DNA of 64,000 bases from an uncultured Paracoccaceae bacterium (lineage in GTDB: Bacteria > Pseudomonadota > Alphaproteobacteria > Rhodobacterales > Rhodobacteraceae), in assembly GCA_947495295.1 (NCBI GenBank), contig CANLYJ010000002.1, positions 124,001 through 188,000 of the forward strand, written 5' to 3'. The position numbers and the translations under genes were made by a program. The notes under the pieces are model-generated. The model was not told the DNA's origin and did not search any database. It saw only the letters and a list, made by a program, of their open reading frames with translations. Below, one piece after another: positions 57,277-64,000 of the stretch. Each line of letters begins with the position of its first letter. Position 1 is the first letter of the stretch.

Positions 57277-57867
57277 ATGCCCCATATCGATTACTACTTT
57301 GCAACACTCTCGCCCTTTACCTATCTGTCCGGCACGCGCCCGGCCGAGATTGCGGCCAAGCACGGCGCGACCATCACCTACAAGCCGCTGGATATCATGG
57401 CCCTGTTCGGTCGCACCGGGGGCGTTCCGCCCAAGGACCGGCACCCGAATCGACAAGAATACCGGTTGCAGGATATGCGCCGTCGGGCCAAACATGTGGG
57501 CCTGCCGTTGAACGTGAAACCGATGTTTTGGCCCACCAATGGTGCCCCGTCCGCCTATGCCATTATCGCGGCCCAGAATGCCGGTGGCGATGTGGGTGCG
57601 TTGGTCCATGCGTTTGGCGCTGCTTGCTGGGCAGAAGAGCGTGACATCAGTCAGGATGATGTTGTCCGCGATTGTCTGGAAAAGACCGGGTTCGATCCTG
57701 CCCTTGCGGATAAGGACATGCTGACCAGCGCCGACACATTCTCCAAAAACCTCGAAGACGCTGTGAATGCTGGTGCCTTTGGTGCCCCGTTCTTTATCAC
57801 CGATACGGATGAACGATTCTGGGGTGAAGATCGGATTGATGATCTTGATGCCTATCTGTCTGCCTAA
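57277..57867 (+). CDS. 2-hydroxychromene-2-carboxylate isomerase (DsbA-like fold)
   Basis: A 196-residue kappa-class GST/DsbA-like protein. [18 protein letters not shown] is the N-terminal thioredoxin-like strand with the Ser (SPF) that replaces DsbA cysteines, [20 protein letters not shown] follows, and [20 protein letters not shown] is the characteristic C-terminal segment. The family isomerises 2-hydroxychromene-2-carboxylate in naphthalene degradation, but many members in roseobacters have unknown substrates. AGGAGG lies 7 bases before ATG. Its stop overlaps the hydrolase start (TAATG). Confidence 0.88.
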   Translation: MPHIDYYFATLSPFTYLSGTRPAEIAAKHGATITYKPLDIMALFGRTGGVPPKDRHPNRQEYRLQDMRRRAKHVGLPLNVKPMFWPTNGAPSAYAIIAAQNAGGDVGALVHAFGAACWAEERDISQDDVVRDCLEKTGFDPALADKDMLTSADTFSKNLEDAVNAGAFGAPFFITDTDERFWGEDRIDDLDAYLSA

Positions 57868-58640
57868 TGGCTGAAGTCGTGCATCGCGTCACCGTTGGCA
57901 GCGGTGCGCCCGCCGTCATGGTCCATTGCGCGTTGGCCCGGCATGATGTGCTGCTGCCTTTGGCCGAGGCTGTCGGCGGGCAGGTGACCCTGTTTGATAT
58001 GCCCGGGCACGGGCGTAGCCCGGATTGGGACGGCAAGCAGGATTACCAGACGCTTGTGGCCGCCTGTATCGCGGCCTGCTGCGACGGTCCAACCCACCTG
58101 ATTGGACACTCCTTCGGGGCGACTGCCGCACTGCGGCTGGCCGTAGAGCGCCCAGAACTGGTAGACCGGCTGACACTGATCGAACCAGTCTATTTTGCGG
58201 CGGCCAAAGGGACGCCCGCACATGCGGCACATGCCAAGGCGTTCCGTCCCTTTGTCAGTACGATGTTGATGGGCGACGAAGCCCGCGCGGCAGAGATTTT
58301 CAATGACCTTTGGGGTGCAACGCCATGGGGGGCGATCCCCGCAAGGCTACAAAGATACCTGGTGGACCGCATCCATCTGATCGTTGCGGGTGGTGGCCCG
58401 ATTGAGGAAGATGCCGATGGTATCACAACGCCAGAACGGTTGGCCGATGTGAACATCCCCGTCACCCTGATCCGTGGGGCAGAGACGCAGGCCGTTATCG
58501 GGGCCATTCACGAAAGCCTTGTTGCGCGCCTGCCTGATGTCGCAGATCATGTCGTCCCGGGGGCGGCGCATATGGTGCCGATCACCCATATGCCCGAGGT
58601 TGCCGCGATTATCCGCGCAGCAGATCCAGGAATTGATTGA
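57867..58640 (+). CDS. Alpha/beta hydrolase
   Basis: A 257-residue hydrolase. GHSFGATAALRLA is the nucleophile elbow (Ser in GHSFG), DMPGHGRSP is the oxyanion region, and the catalytic His is likely in GAAHMVPITHMPEV. Ester or C-C bond hydrolysis is possible; the substrate is not evident. It is coupled by TAATG to the isomerase gene, so they may act in one pathway. Its 3' end overlaps the convergent threonine aldolase gene by 32 bases. Confidence 0.86.
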   Translation: MAEVVHRVTVGSGAPAVMVHCALARHDVLLPLAEAVGGQVTLFDMPGHGRSPDWDGKQDYQTLVAACIAACCDGPTHLIGHSFGATAALRLAVERPELVDRLTLIEPVYFAAAKGTPAHAAHAKAFRPFVSTMLMGDEARAAEIFNDLWGATPWGAIPARLQRYLVDRIHLIVAGGGPIEEDADGITTPERLADVNIPVTLIRGAETQAVIGAIHESLVARLPDVADHVVPGAAHMVPITHMPEVAAIIRAADPGID

Positions 58641-59655
58641 CCCCGTCTTCGGTCATTGACCAATCGGTGACCAGACGGCCGATCAGCGGTTCGTTCGGGT
58701 CACCGGTTTCGGGGTCACCATTCATCACATAATAGACCGCGCCACCATCCAGCATCCGTTTATGTTCCCGGCGGGGCATTTGGAAAAAGATGATGTTGGC
58801 TTGCGGTTCATACATCATCTCAACCGCATTATGGCCGCGCAGACCGGCAGCCAGTTGGCCGCAGCGCGCGTTGGCGGATCGCGCCATATCCAGCCACAGC
58901 CCGTCGGCCAGATAGGCCTGCATTTGCGCCGACAGGTAGCGGTGCTTGGACAGCAGATGCCCGCCGCGTTTGCGCCGCAACTCAAACTCCCACGCCAGAT
59001 CGGGGTCAAAGATCACGCAGGCCTCTACCCCCAAGGCACCATTCTTGGTGCCGCCGAAACTCACTGTGTCCACCCCCGCCTTCCACGTCATTTCAGCAGG
59101 CGAACAACCCAGCGCGGTCAGCGCATTAGCGAAACGCGCACCGTCCAGATGAGTTTTCATGCCGTATTCTTGTGCAATTTTTGCCAGCTTGTTGATTTCG
59201 TCCAGCGTATAAATCGTTCCCTTTTCAGTGACTTGGGTGATAGAAAGCGGACCGCGTTGCGGACCGTGTACCCCGCGGGTTTCCTCGCCCAGAATTTTCC
59301 GCCGCAGGTTATCCGGGGCCATCCGGCCATCCGTTGTAGGCACCAGCGTCAGCTTGGCCCCGGTATAGAATTCTGGCGCGTTGCATTCATCTTCGTGGAC
59401 ATGGGCGCAGTCGCTGCAAAAGATCGTTTGCCATGGCTGCGACATCGTCCCCAGCAAGACAGCGTTGGCCGCCGTGCCGTTGATGATCAGATAAACGGCG
59501 GCATCCGGGGCCTCAAAGATATCGCGGACCTGCGTGCGGACCTCATCCATGATTGGGTCCGCGCCATAGCCCATGGCGTAGCCCTGATTGGCGGCGGTCA
59601 GTGCCTCCATCACTTTTGGGTGGGCCGGGCCTGCGTTGTCGGAAGCAAAGAACAT
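58609..59655 (-). CDS. Low-specificity L-threonine aldolase
   Basis: A 348-residue PLP enzyme that splits L-threonine or L-allo-threonine to glycine and acetaldehyde. FASDNAGPAHPKVMEAL begins the protein, HVHEDECNAPEF is an active-site region, HLDGARFANAL holds the Asp that contacts PLP, and DTVSFGGTKNGALG holds the Schiff-base Lys. Its ATG directly follows the stop of the YcgN-like gene. Confidence 0.93.
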   Translation of the reverse strand: MFFASDNAGPAHPKVMEALTAANQGYAMGYGADPIMDEVRTQVRDIFEAPDAAVYLIINGTAANAVLLGTMSQPWQTIFCSDCAHVHEDECNAPEFYTGAKLTLVPTTDGRMAPDNLRRKILGEETRGVHGPQRGPLSITQVTEKGTIYTLDEINKLAKIAQEYGMKTHLDGARFANALTALGCSPAEMTWKAGVDTVSFGGTKNGALGVEACVIFDPDLAWEFELRRKRGGHLLSKHRYLSAQMQAYLADGLWLDMARSANARCGQLAAGLRGHNAVEMMYEPQANIIFFQMPRREHKRMLDGGAVYYVMNGDPETGDPNEPLIGRLVTDWSMTEDGVNQFLDLLRG

Positions 59656-60123
59656 CTAAAGCGGCTCCTCTATAATTTGATCGTCCCAGTCGTCTTCGTC
59701 GATATCAGCCTCGGACACGGTCATGTGTTGGATCGAAACACCGGCGCGATGCACCGACTGCGGATCGCCTGAGATCAGCGGGTGCCAGTCATAAAGCGGG
59801 CGACCTTCGTAGATCAGCCGGTATCCGCAGGTCTGCGGCAGCCAATACATGTGTCTTTCGATGGTTTTTGGGGTCAGCACAATGCATTCCGGCACGAATT
59901 CGTGGCGCATGGTGTAGTTGCTGCACAGGCAGGTCGCATCGTCAAAAAGGCGGCAGGCCACGCGGGTCAGGGCGACGTCGCCATCGTCATCCTCCAACTT
60001 GTTCAGGCAGCATTTGCCGCAGCCGTCGCAGATCGCCTCCCACTCCTTGCGGTTCAACTGGTCCATGGGTTTGGTTTCCCAGAACCGGTCGGCCAACCCG
60101 TTGCGGTCGATCTTACTCGACAT
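59656..60123 (-). CDS. YcgN/YkgJ-type cysteine-cluster protein (UPF0260)
   Basis: A 155-residue protein with a cluster of cysteines likely to bind zinc or an Fe-S centre: ICDGCGKCCLNKLEDDDGDV, VACRLFDDATCLCSNY, FVPECIVL and LPQTCGYRLI. The KPMDQLNRKEWEAICDGCG start matches YcgN. Function is not known. It overlaps ribF by 11 bases and abuts threonine aldolase, and the order ribF-ycgN-threonine aldolase suggests a common transcript. Confidence 0.9.
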   Translation of the reverse strand: MSSKIDRNGLADRFWETKPMDQLNRKEWEAICDGCGKCCLNKLEDDDGDVALTRVACRLFDDATCLCSNYTMRHEFVPECIVLTPKTIERHMYWLPQTCGYRLIYEGRPLYDWHPLISGDPQSVHRAGVSIQHMTVSEADIDEDDWDDQIIEEPL

Positions 60124-61054
60124 TGGCTAAAATCTTTCGGGCCTCTGCGCAATCAGCATCCATCTGCGTGATCAGCGCGTCCAGCCCATCGAACTTCAAT
60201 TCGGGGCGCAGATAATCCACCAGCGCAACGGATAGATGTGTGCCGTAAAGATCGCCCTTGAAATCAAAGATGAAGGTTTCGCAATTGGGCAGGTTTTCCC
60301 CAAACATTGGGCGCACCCCGATAGAGGCAGCGCCATCATATGTCCCTTTATGTGGGCCGCTAAGCACATCCACCTTCACCGCATAGACACCGTGTTTGGG
60401 CGGGTGCAAGCCGGTGATCGACATGTTGGCGGTGGGGTAGCCCAATTCGCGACCGCGTTGATCGCCGCGAATGACCTCGCCCTCGATCCGGTGCCAGTGG
60501 TCCAGCATCGCGGCGGCATCGCGCGGGCGACCGTCGGTCAGGGCCTGCCTGATTGCGGTGGACGATACCGCACCGGCGTCATTGGTGATGATCGCGGCGA
60601 TGGTGACCCCAAAGCCCATTTCAGCGCCAAAGGCTTTCAGGCGGTGGGCGTTGCCGGCCCGGCCTTTGCCAAAACAGAAATCCGCCCCCACAACCACATG
60701 TTTCAACCCCAGTTGATCAACGATAATCCCTTGCGCAAACTCGCGTGGGGTCAGGGCGGCAAGGGCGGCATTGAACGGGACTTCGTATAGTTTTTCGACA
60801 CCTAGCTTGGCCAGACGGTTCGCCTTGGCCTCTGCATTCATAAGTCGGAATGGCTTGGGATCATTGGAAAAAAAGCTGCGCGGATGCGGCTCGAAGGTCA
60901 TGATGCCCAATGGCGCGCCGGTCGTTTCAGCGGCCTTCCGCGTGATGTCGATCACGGCTTGATGGCCGATATGCACACCGTCAAAATTACCAATGGCTGC
61001 GGCAGCGCCGCGGTCGGTTGGGTCAACAAAAACGGTGTCACGGATAATGCGCAT
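60113..61054 (-). CDS. ribF: Bifunctional riboflavin kinase/FAD synthetase
   Basis: A 313-residue protein converting riboflavin to FMN and FAD. AAIGNFDGVHIGHQAVI is the nucleotidyl-transferase HxGH motif, VVGADFCFGKGRAGN follows, and the kinase domain begins near residue 185 with GEVIRGDQRGRELGYPTANM. GVYAVKVDVLSGPHKG and SIGVRPMFGENLPNCETFIF are kinase motifs. MRIIRDTVF at 61054 is the usual start. Confidence 0.96.
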   Translation of the reverse strand: MRIIRDTVFVDPTDRGAAAAIGNFDGVHIGHQAVIDITRKAAETTGAPLGIMTFEPHPRSFFSNDPKPFRLMNAEAKANRLAKLGVEKLYEVPFNAALAALTPREFAQGIIVDQLGLKHVVVGADFCFGKGRAGNAHRLKAFGAEMGFGVTIAAIITNDAGAVSSTAIRQALTDGRPRDAAAMLDHWHRIEGEVIRGDQRGRELGYPTANMSITGLHPPKHGVYAVKVDVLSGPHKGTYDGAASIGVRPMFGENLPNCETFIFDFKGDLYGTHLSVALVDYLRPELKFDGLDALITQMDADCAEARKILANVE

Positions 61055-61092
61055 GGCGCTTTGGGTATCGTGACCCGCGCGGGCGCGCAAGG

Positions 61093-61536
61093 TCAGTCGA
61101 ATTTACGCGATGGGGCCAAGACCGTGGCGTCGCCGACAAGCACCTTTTTGTCGTTCACCAGACAACGGGTATCCATTTTGACGCGGCGCTTGGAAAAGTC
61201 GATATCGGTCACTTCAACCTCTGCCAAAACCATGTCACCGGGGCGGACGGGGGCCAGAAATTTCAGGTTCTGACCCAGATAGACGGTGCCGTGACCAGGC
61301 AGTTGTTCCCCGATGACGGCGCTGACCAGCCCTGCGGTCAGCATGCCATGGGCGATGCGGCCACCAAATATGGTGTCCTGCGCGTAATCTTCGTCAAGAT
61401 GTACCGGGTTCCGGTCGGTCGAGACTTCGGCGAAAAGCTCAATATCCCGGTCTGTCACCACCTTACGAAGCGACCGGACCATGCCGATTTCAATGTCTTC
61501 GATGCAGATCGTTCCGCGAGGGGCGTTATCCAGCAT
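61093..61536 (-). CDS. MaoC-like (R)-hydratase/dehydratase
   Basis: A 147-residue hot-dog-fold protein; ATG 61536 is preferred over 61548 because GGAG stands six bases before it. EVSTDRNPVHLDEDYA with GRIAHGMLTAGLVSAVIG carries the catalytic Asp and His of PhaJ/MaoC enoyl-CoA hydratases. It probably hydrates an enoyl-CoA to an (R)-3-hydroxyacyl-CoA. It is upstream of ribF on the same strand. Confidence 0.9.
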   Translation of the reverse strand: MLDNAPRGTICIEDIEIGMVRSLRKVVTDRDIELFAEVSTDRNPVHLDEDYAQDTIFGGRIAHGMLTAGLVSAVIGEQLPGHGTVYLGQNLKFLAPVRPGDMVLAEVEVTDIDFSKRRVKMDTRCLVNDKKVLVGDATVLAPSRKFD

Positions 61537-61626
61537 GTCCTGCTCCATAAAGTAACATAAATCCTAATATCACTACGATATTGAAATTTTATTACTTTGC
61601 AAACGCAGAAAGATCAAGTGATTCCA

Positions 61627-62505
61627 TTACCGCAGGTGACCGATTGTGTAACTCGCGCTCATCTGTTGCGATTGCAGGTAAGCGTCCAGCGCTTCAGGGT
61701 CTGGCTGGTCGTCAGTCTTTGTTTCTTTGGCGGCCAGGCCGCCAGAAATGAACAGCGCGTCGATATCTTCCTGCACGGCGCCCAAAATATCGGTGCCAAT
61801 GCCGTCGCCGATCCCGATAATACGCGGATCGGATGGGGCACCGGTTAACGCAGCGAGCCGTCGGCGCGCGAGGTCATAGATCGGCGGGTGCGGCTTGCCG
61901 AAATAAAGGCTTTCGCCCCCCATTTCCGTGTAAAGCGCGGCCAGCGCCCCGGCGCACCATTCGCGGACCTCGCCCCGGTCCACAACGATATCGGGATTGG
62001 CGCAAAGCAGCTTGAGACCCTTTTGCTTGGCATAGAGGAATTCGGGCCGGTTCACATCAACATCCGCCAGCGGATCAAAGGGGCCGCAGCAAACGATGCC
62101 TTCGGCCTGTTCCAGCGGAACTTTTTGAATATCGACAGGGTTTTCGATGATTTTCAATGGCTTGAAGAAGTCATCATCGCGAGGGCTTTCGCCCATGAAC
62201 CAGATTTTCTGGCCAACAATCCCGCGATACATGGCAGCGCGCGCGCTGTCACCGGATGTTGCAATCGCGTCCCATGCATCCTCTGGAATACCGAAACCGG
62301 CGATCTGCCGGGCGACGCTGTCCCATGGCCTTGGGGAGTTGGTGACAAGCACCACAAGCCCGCCCTGACGGCGATATTTCTGCATTGCGGCAACGGCGTC
62401 GGGCAGGGCATGCACGCCGTTATGCATGCAGCCCCACAGGTCAACGAAAGCCGCGTCATAGCGGCCTGAAACCTCTTCAAAACGCGTGATGATCTGGGTC
62501 ATCAA
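61627..62505 (-). CDS. HAD-superfamily hydrolase (TIGR01459 class)
   Basis: A 292-residue class IIA HAD phosphatase. AAFVDLWGCMHNGVHALPDA holds a nucleophile-region motif in which the usual DxD reads DLWG, VLVTNSPRPWDSVARQI is motif II, and GKPHPPIYDLARRRL plus IIGIGDGIGTDILGAVQEDI are motifs III and IV. Members resemble NagD-like sugar or nucleotide phosphatases. An alternative start lies one codon downstream (62502). An 11-bp-phased repeat array lies directly upstream. Confidence 0.88.
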   Translation of the reverse strand: MMTQIITRFEEVSGRYDAAFVDLWGCMHNGVHALPDAVAAMQKYRRQGGLVVLVTNSPRPWDSVARQIAGFGIPEDAWDAIATSGDSARAAMYRGIVGQKIWFMGESPRDDDFFKPLKIIENPVDIQKVPLEQAEGIVCCGPFDPLADVDVNRPEFLYAKQKGLKLLCANPDIVVDRGEVREWCAGALAALYTEMGGESLYFGKPHPPIYDLARRRLAALTGAPSDPRIIGIGDGIGTDILGAVQEDIDALFISGGLAAKETKTDDQPDPEALDAYLQSQQMSASYTIGHLR

Positions 62506-62566
62506 AGGGTCCTTTTATTGCTGTCGGCATCGCGTCGGCTTTGCGTCGGCAAAACGTCGGACCCTT
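62506..62566 (+). repeat. 11-bp-phased GTCGGC array, copy 3
   Basis: GTCGGC at 62523, 62534 and 62545 and GTCGGA at 62556, exactly 11 bases apart. The array is bounded by AAGGGTCC (62506-62513) and GGACCCTT (62559-62566), which are exact reverse complements. It shares GTCGGACCCTTT with copy 2 but lacks the TTTTGTTGGGAAA block. It fills the gap between the HAD and pyrophosphatase genes. Confidence 0.8.
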
Positions 62567-62578
62567 TTGCACGGTGGT

Positions 62579-63499
62579 TTAGGAGATTTTCAGGTTCGGG
62601 ATGATCTGCTTTTTTCGGCTCATGATGCCGGGCAGCACAACGCTGTCACCGCTGACCTTGGCGTCAAAGGATTTTTCGGCCACGGTTTTGGTCAGATCAT
62701 TGGGGATCAGCATGGTGGCTTCCTCGGACAGGATATCAACGACGAACAGCAGTACCTGATCAACGCCGTCTTCCTTCGCCACGTCCGGCATCGCGTCAAT
62801 CAGCGCCTGTTTGCGGTTCAGCACAGCATCAGGTGACGTGGTTTCGAGGACGGAGACGCGGAATTTCTTGCCATCGACCTCATATTCCTTGCTGTCCATG
62901 CGCAGCAACTCGGCTTCGGAGAATTTGGAGACATCGGATTTCGCGGCAAACATTTCACCCGCGTAGTCGTGCAGTTTGACCTTTAGTTCATCGGCCAGCT
63001 TTTCGGCCAGTTCCTTGTCCATCGGGGTGGTTGTCGGCGACCGGAACGCCAATGTGTCGGACAGGATGCAGGACAGCATCAGCCCCTTGACCCCGTCGGG
63101 CATATCGCTGGCGGCGCTGCCCATCATCTGGTGCATGATGGTGGCGGTGCAGGCCAGTGGCCGGATCGTGATGTTGATCGGGTTCTTGGTTTCCAGCCCA
63201 CCAGTCAGTTTGTGGTGGTCGATGATCGCAACCACCTTGGCGTTGTTGATATTGTCGGGCAGTTCTGCCGGGTTGTTGGTGTCAACGATGACGCATTCCT
63301 GATCGTCATCCACATCCTTGATCACCTCTGGCAGATCAAAGCCCCATTTTTCGGCCACGAACACGGCTTCGGTATTTGGCGTGCCCAAAAGTGCCGCCTT
63401 CGCGTCGATCCCGGTGTGGTTCAGATACCATTCCCAGATCAGGGGGGAACCGGTGCTGTCGGTGTCGGGGGCCTTGTGGCCAAAAACGAGTGTGCTCAT
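62579..63499 (-). CDS. ppaC: Manganese-dependent inorganic pyrophosphatase
   Basis: A 306-residue DHH-family class II pyrophosphatase. MSTLVFGHKAPDTDSTGSP starts the protein with the His/Asp metal ligands, CVIVDTNNPAELP follows, VVAIIDHHKLTGGLE is the DHH motif, and GIMSRKKQIIPNL is the C-terminal substrate-binding segment with the SRKKQ motif. It hydrolyses pyrophosphate in the cytoplasm. An ATG at 63514 is in frame, but 63499 fits the family. The length is normal. Confidence 0.96.
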   Translation of the reverse strand: MSTLVFGHKAPDTDSTGSPLIWEWYLNHTGIDAKAALLGTPNTEAVFVAEKWGFDLPEVIKDVDDDQECVIVDTNNPAELPDNINNAKVVAIIDHHKLTGGLETKNPINITIRPLACTATIMHQMMGSAASDMPDGVKGLMLSCILSDTLAFRSPTTTPMDKELAEKLADELKVKLHDYAGEMFAAKSDVSKFSEAELLRMDSKEYEVDGKKFRVSVLETTSPDAVLNRKQALIDAMPDVAKEDGVDQVLLFVVDILSEEATMLIPNDLTKTVAEKSFDAKVSGDSVVLPGIMSRKKQIIPNLKIS

Positions 63500-63577
63500 G
63501 TGGGTCACTTTCAATGGGTGCGAAATTTGCCCCGTATATATGAGGGTCAGTTGGGGCTGTCACCCCATGCTGTGCGT

Positions 63578-63607
63578 TTGACCTTAACGCATCTTGGATG
63601 GTAAGCT
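63578..63607 (+). promoter_or_regulatory. Possible promoter for the mini-ORF leader
   Basis: TTGACC (63578-63583) and TAAGCT (63602-63607) are separated by 18 bases and lie 29 bases before the first mini-ORF start. The -35 match is good and the -10 is weak, so this is tentative. Confidence 0.35.
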
Positions 63608-63635
63608 GCGTCTATTCAAAAGGAGGAAACTGACA

Positions 63636-63653
63636 ATGGACAAGCTGGTTTAG
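63636..63653 (+). CDS. Five-codon mini-ORF, leader unit 1
   Basis: ATG GAC AAG CTG GTT TAG encodes MDKLV, with AGGAGG at 63621-63626, nine bases before ATG. The ribosome binding site is far stronger than such a frame needs. The same AAGGAG, CTGACA and ATGGAC pattern recurs exactly 80 bases downstream. It is probably a regulatory leader peptide or the start of a structured mRNA; translation is inferred. Confidence 0.5.
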   Translation: MDKLV

Positions 63654-63715
63654 CCGCTTTCGTGACTGTTTGGGCTGTGACGCCCGCCACCTTTTGTAGA
63701 AGGAGCACCCTGACA

Positions 63716-63733
63716 ATGGACATGTTTGGCTGA
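63716..63733 (+). CDS. Five-codon mini-ORF, leader unit 2
   Basis: ATG GAC ATG TTT GGC TGA encodes MDMFG, with AAGGAG at 63700-63705 and CTGACA before ATG, the same layout as unit 1. CGCC and GGCG just after the stop (63735-63746 area) can form a small hairpin. It lies 50 bases before the basic-protein gene. Confidence 0.5.
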   Translation: MDMFG

Positions 63734-63783
63734 CGCCTATCGGCGACCCATCCCCCACGACCATTTATCAGAGAGGTGCAATT

Positions 63784-63969
63784 ATGCCCCGCAAGACACC
63801 AAAACCCCGCAATGGGGGTTCAAAACCTGTATCCGTCACCAAGAACCGCCGCGCCAACCGGCCTGATCCGCTGGTTGGGCCTGCGTCAAAAGTCCCACCG
63901 GGCCTGAACCGGCCACAGCGCGGCGGGGGACGCCCGCCACGTTTTCCCGGCAGGCAGGGTGGACGATAA
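63784..63969 (+). CDS. Small, very basic, Pro/Gly/Arg-rich protein
   Basis: A 61-residue protein (MPRKTPKPRNGGSKPVSV..., ending RFPGRQGGR) with almost no acidic residues (two Asp/Glu at most) and many Lys, Arg, Pro and Gly. It is probably disordered and nucleic-acid or ribosome binding. GAGAGG lies seven bases before ATG. I do not recognise a family. The two mini-ORFs upstream suggest translational or transcriptional control of this gene. Confidence 0.6.
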   Translation: MPRKTPKPRNGGSKPVSVTKNRRANRPDPLVGPASKVPPGLNRPQRGGGRPPRFPGRQGGR

Positions 63970-63976
63970 GATAATG

Positions 63977-63995
63977 CGCCCTGCTCGTTTGGGCG
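63977..63995 (+). terminator. Possible hairpin after the basic protein, cut by the window end
   Basis: CGCCC (63977-63981) can pair with GGGCG (63991-63995) around TGCTCGTTT. The window ends five bases later, so whether this is a terminator cannot be judged. Confidence 0.35.
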
Positions 63996-64000
63996 GGGCG

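Overview
The window looks like a chromosomal segment of an aerobic anoxygenic phototroph of the Rhodobacteraceae (Roseobacter group). The evidence is a bchY-bchZ-pufQBALMX-dxs photosynthesis block with pufX and no pufC, the bias toward G/C in third codon positions, an F1-only atpHAGDC operon, and TRAP and YnjBCD-type transporters. The pufX-bearing, pufC-less arrangement is known from Rhodobacter and from some Loktanella/Yoonia/Jannaschia-type roseobacters; no species is assigned.

Layout. 1-6732: end of the photosynthesis gene cluster (chlorophyllide reductase BchY/BchZ, PufQ, LH1 beta/alpha, reaction centre L/M, PufX, then DXP synthase for isoprenoid supply), with several hairpins between genes. 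6733-16069: mixed genes (Stf0-type sulfotransferase, MFS-like permease, winged-helix/TPR regulator, homocysteine S-methyltransferase, a secreted barrel-like protein beside a di-heme MauG-like peroxidase, panB-panC). 16130-26225: M20 peptidase, hydantoinase-like ATPase, CDP-alcohol phosphatidyltransferase, a YnjB-YnjC-YnjD ABC system, and a probable acetylpolyamine catabolic pair (amidohydrolase plus FAD oxidase). 26860-29698: PstS-OmpA fusion and an orphan periplasmic binding protein.

29847-37785 is a catabolic cluster arranged around a divergent promoter region. Aspartate dehydrogenase, a LysR regulator and an aldehyde dehydrogenase run leftward. A DHDPS-superfamily lyase, 3-hydroxyanthranilate 3,4-dioxygenase and a DctPQM TRAP transporter run rightward. 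Facing it is a tightly overlapping six-gene operon (43835 down to 37794) in which three different proteins carry a Rieske [2Fe-2S] domain: a glutamate-synthase-like FMN protein, a ferric-reductase-like membrane cytochrome and a thiamine-diphosphate enzyme. This is the best candidate in the window for an undescribed system.

43867-49522: a Na+/H+-type antiporter and an RND efflux pair. 49895-54770: atpHAGDC. 54822-64000: surface-type lipoprotein, H-type lectin protein, prs, isomerase, alpha/beta hydrolase, threonine aldolase, YcgN-type protein, ribF, MaoC dehydratase, HAD phosphatase and Mn-dependent pyrophosphatase, then a small basic protein preceded by two five-codon mini-ORFs with strong ribosome binding sites.

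Two dispersed repeat families are visible. One is a 24+24 bp palindromic element (16079, 21398, 56073), one copy of which lies within the start region of a permease gene. The other is an element carrying GTCGGC blocks phased every 11 bp (6806, 14215 inverted, 62523). No tRNA, rRNA, insertion sequence or CRISPR array was recognised.
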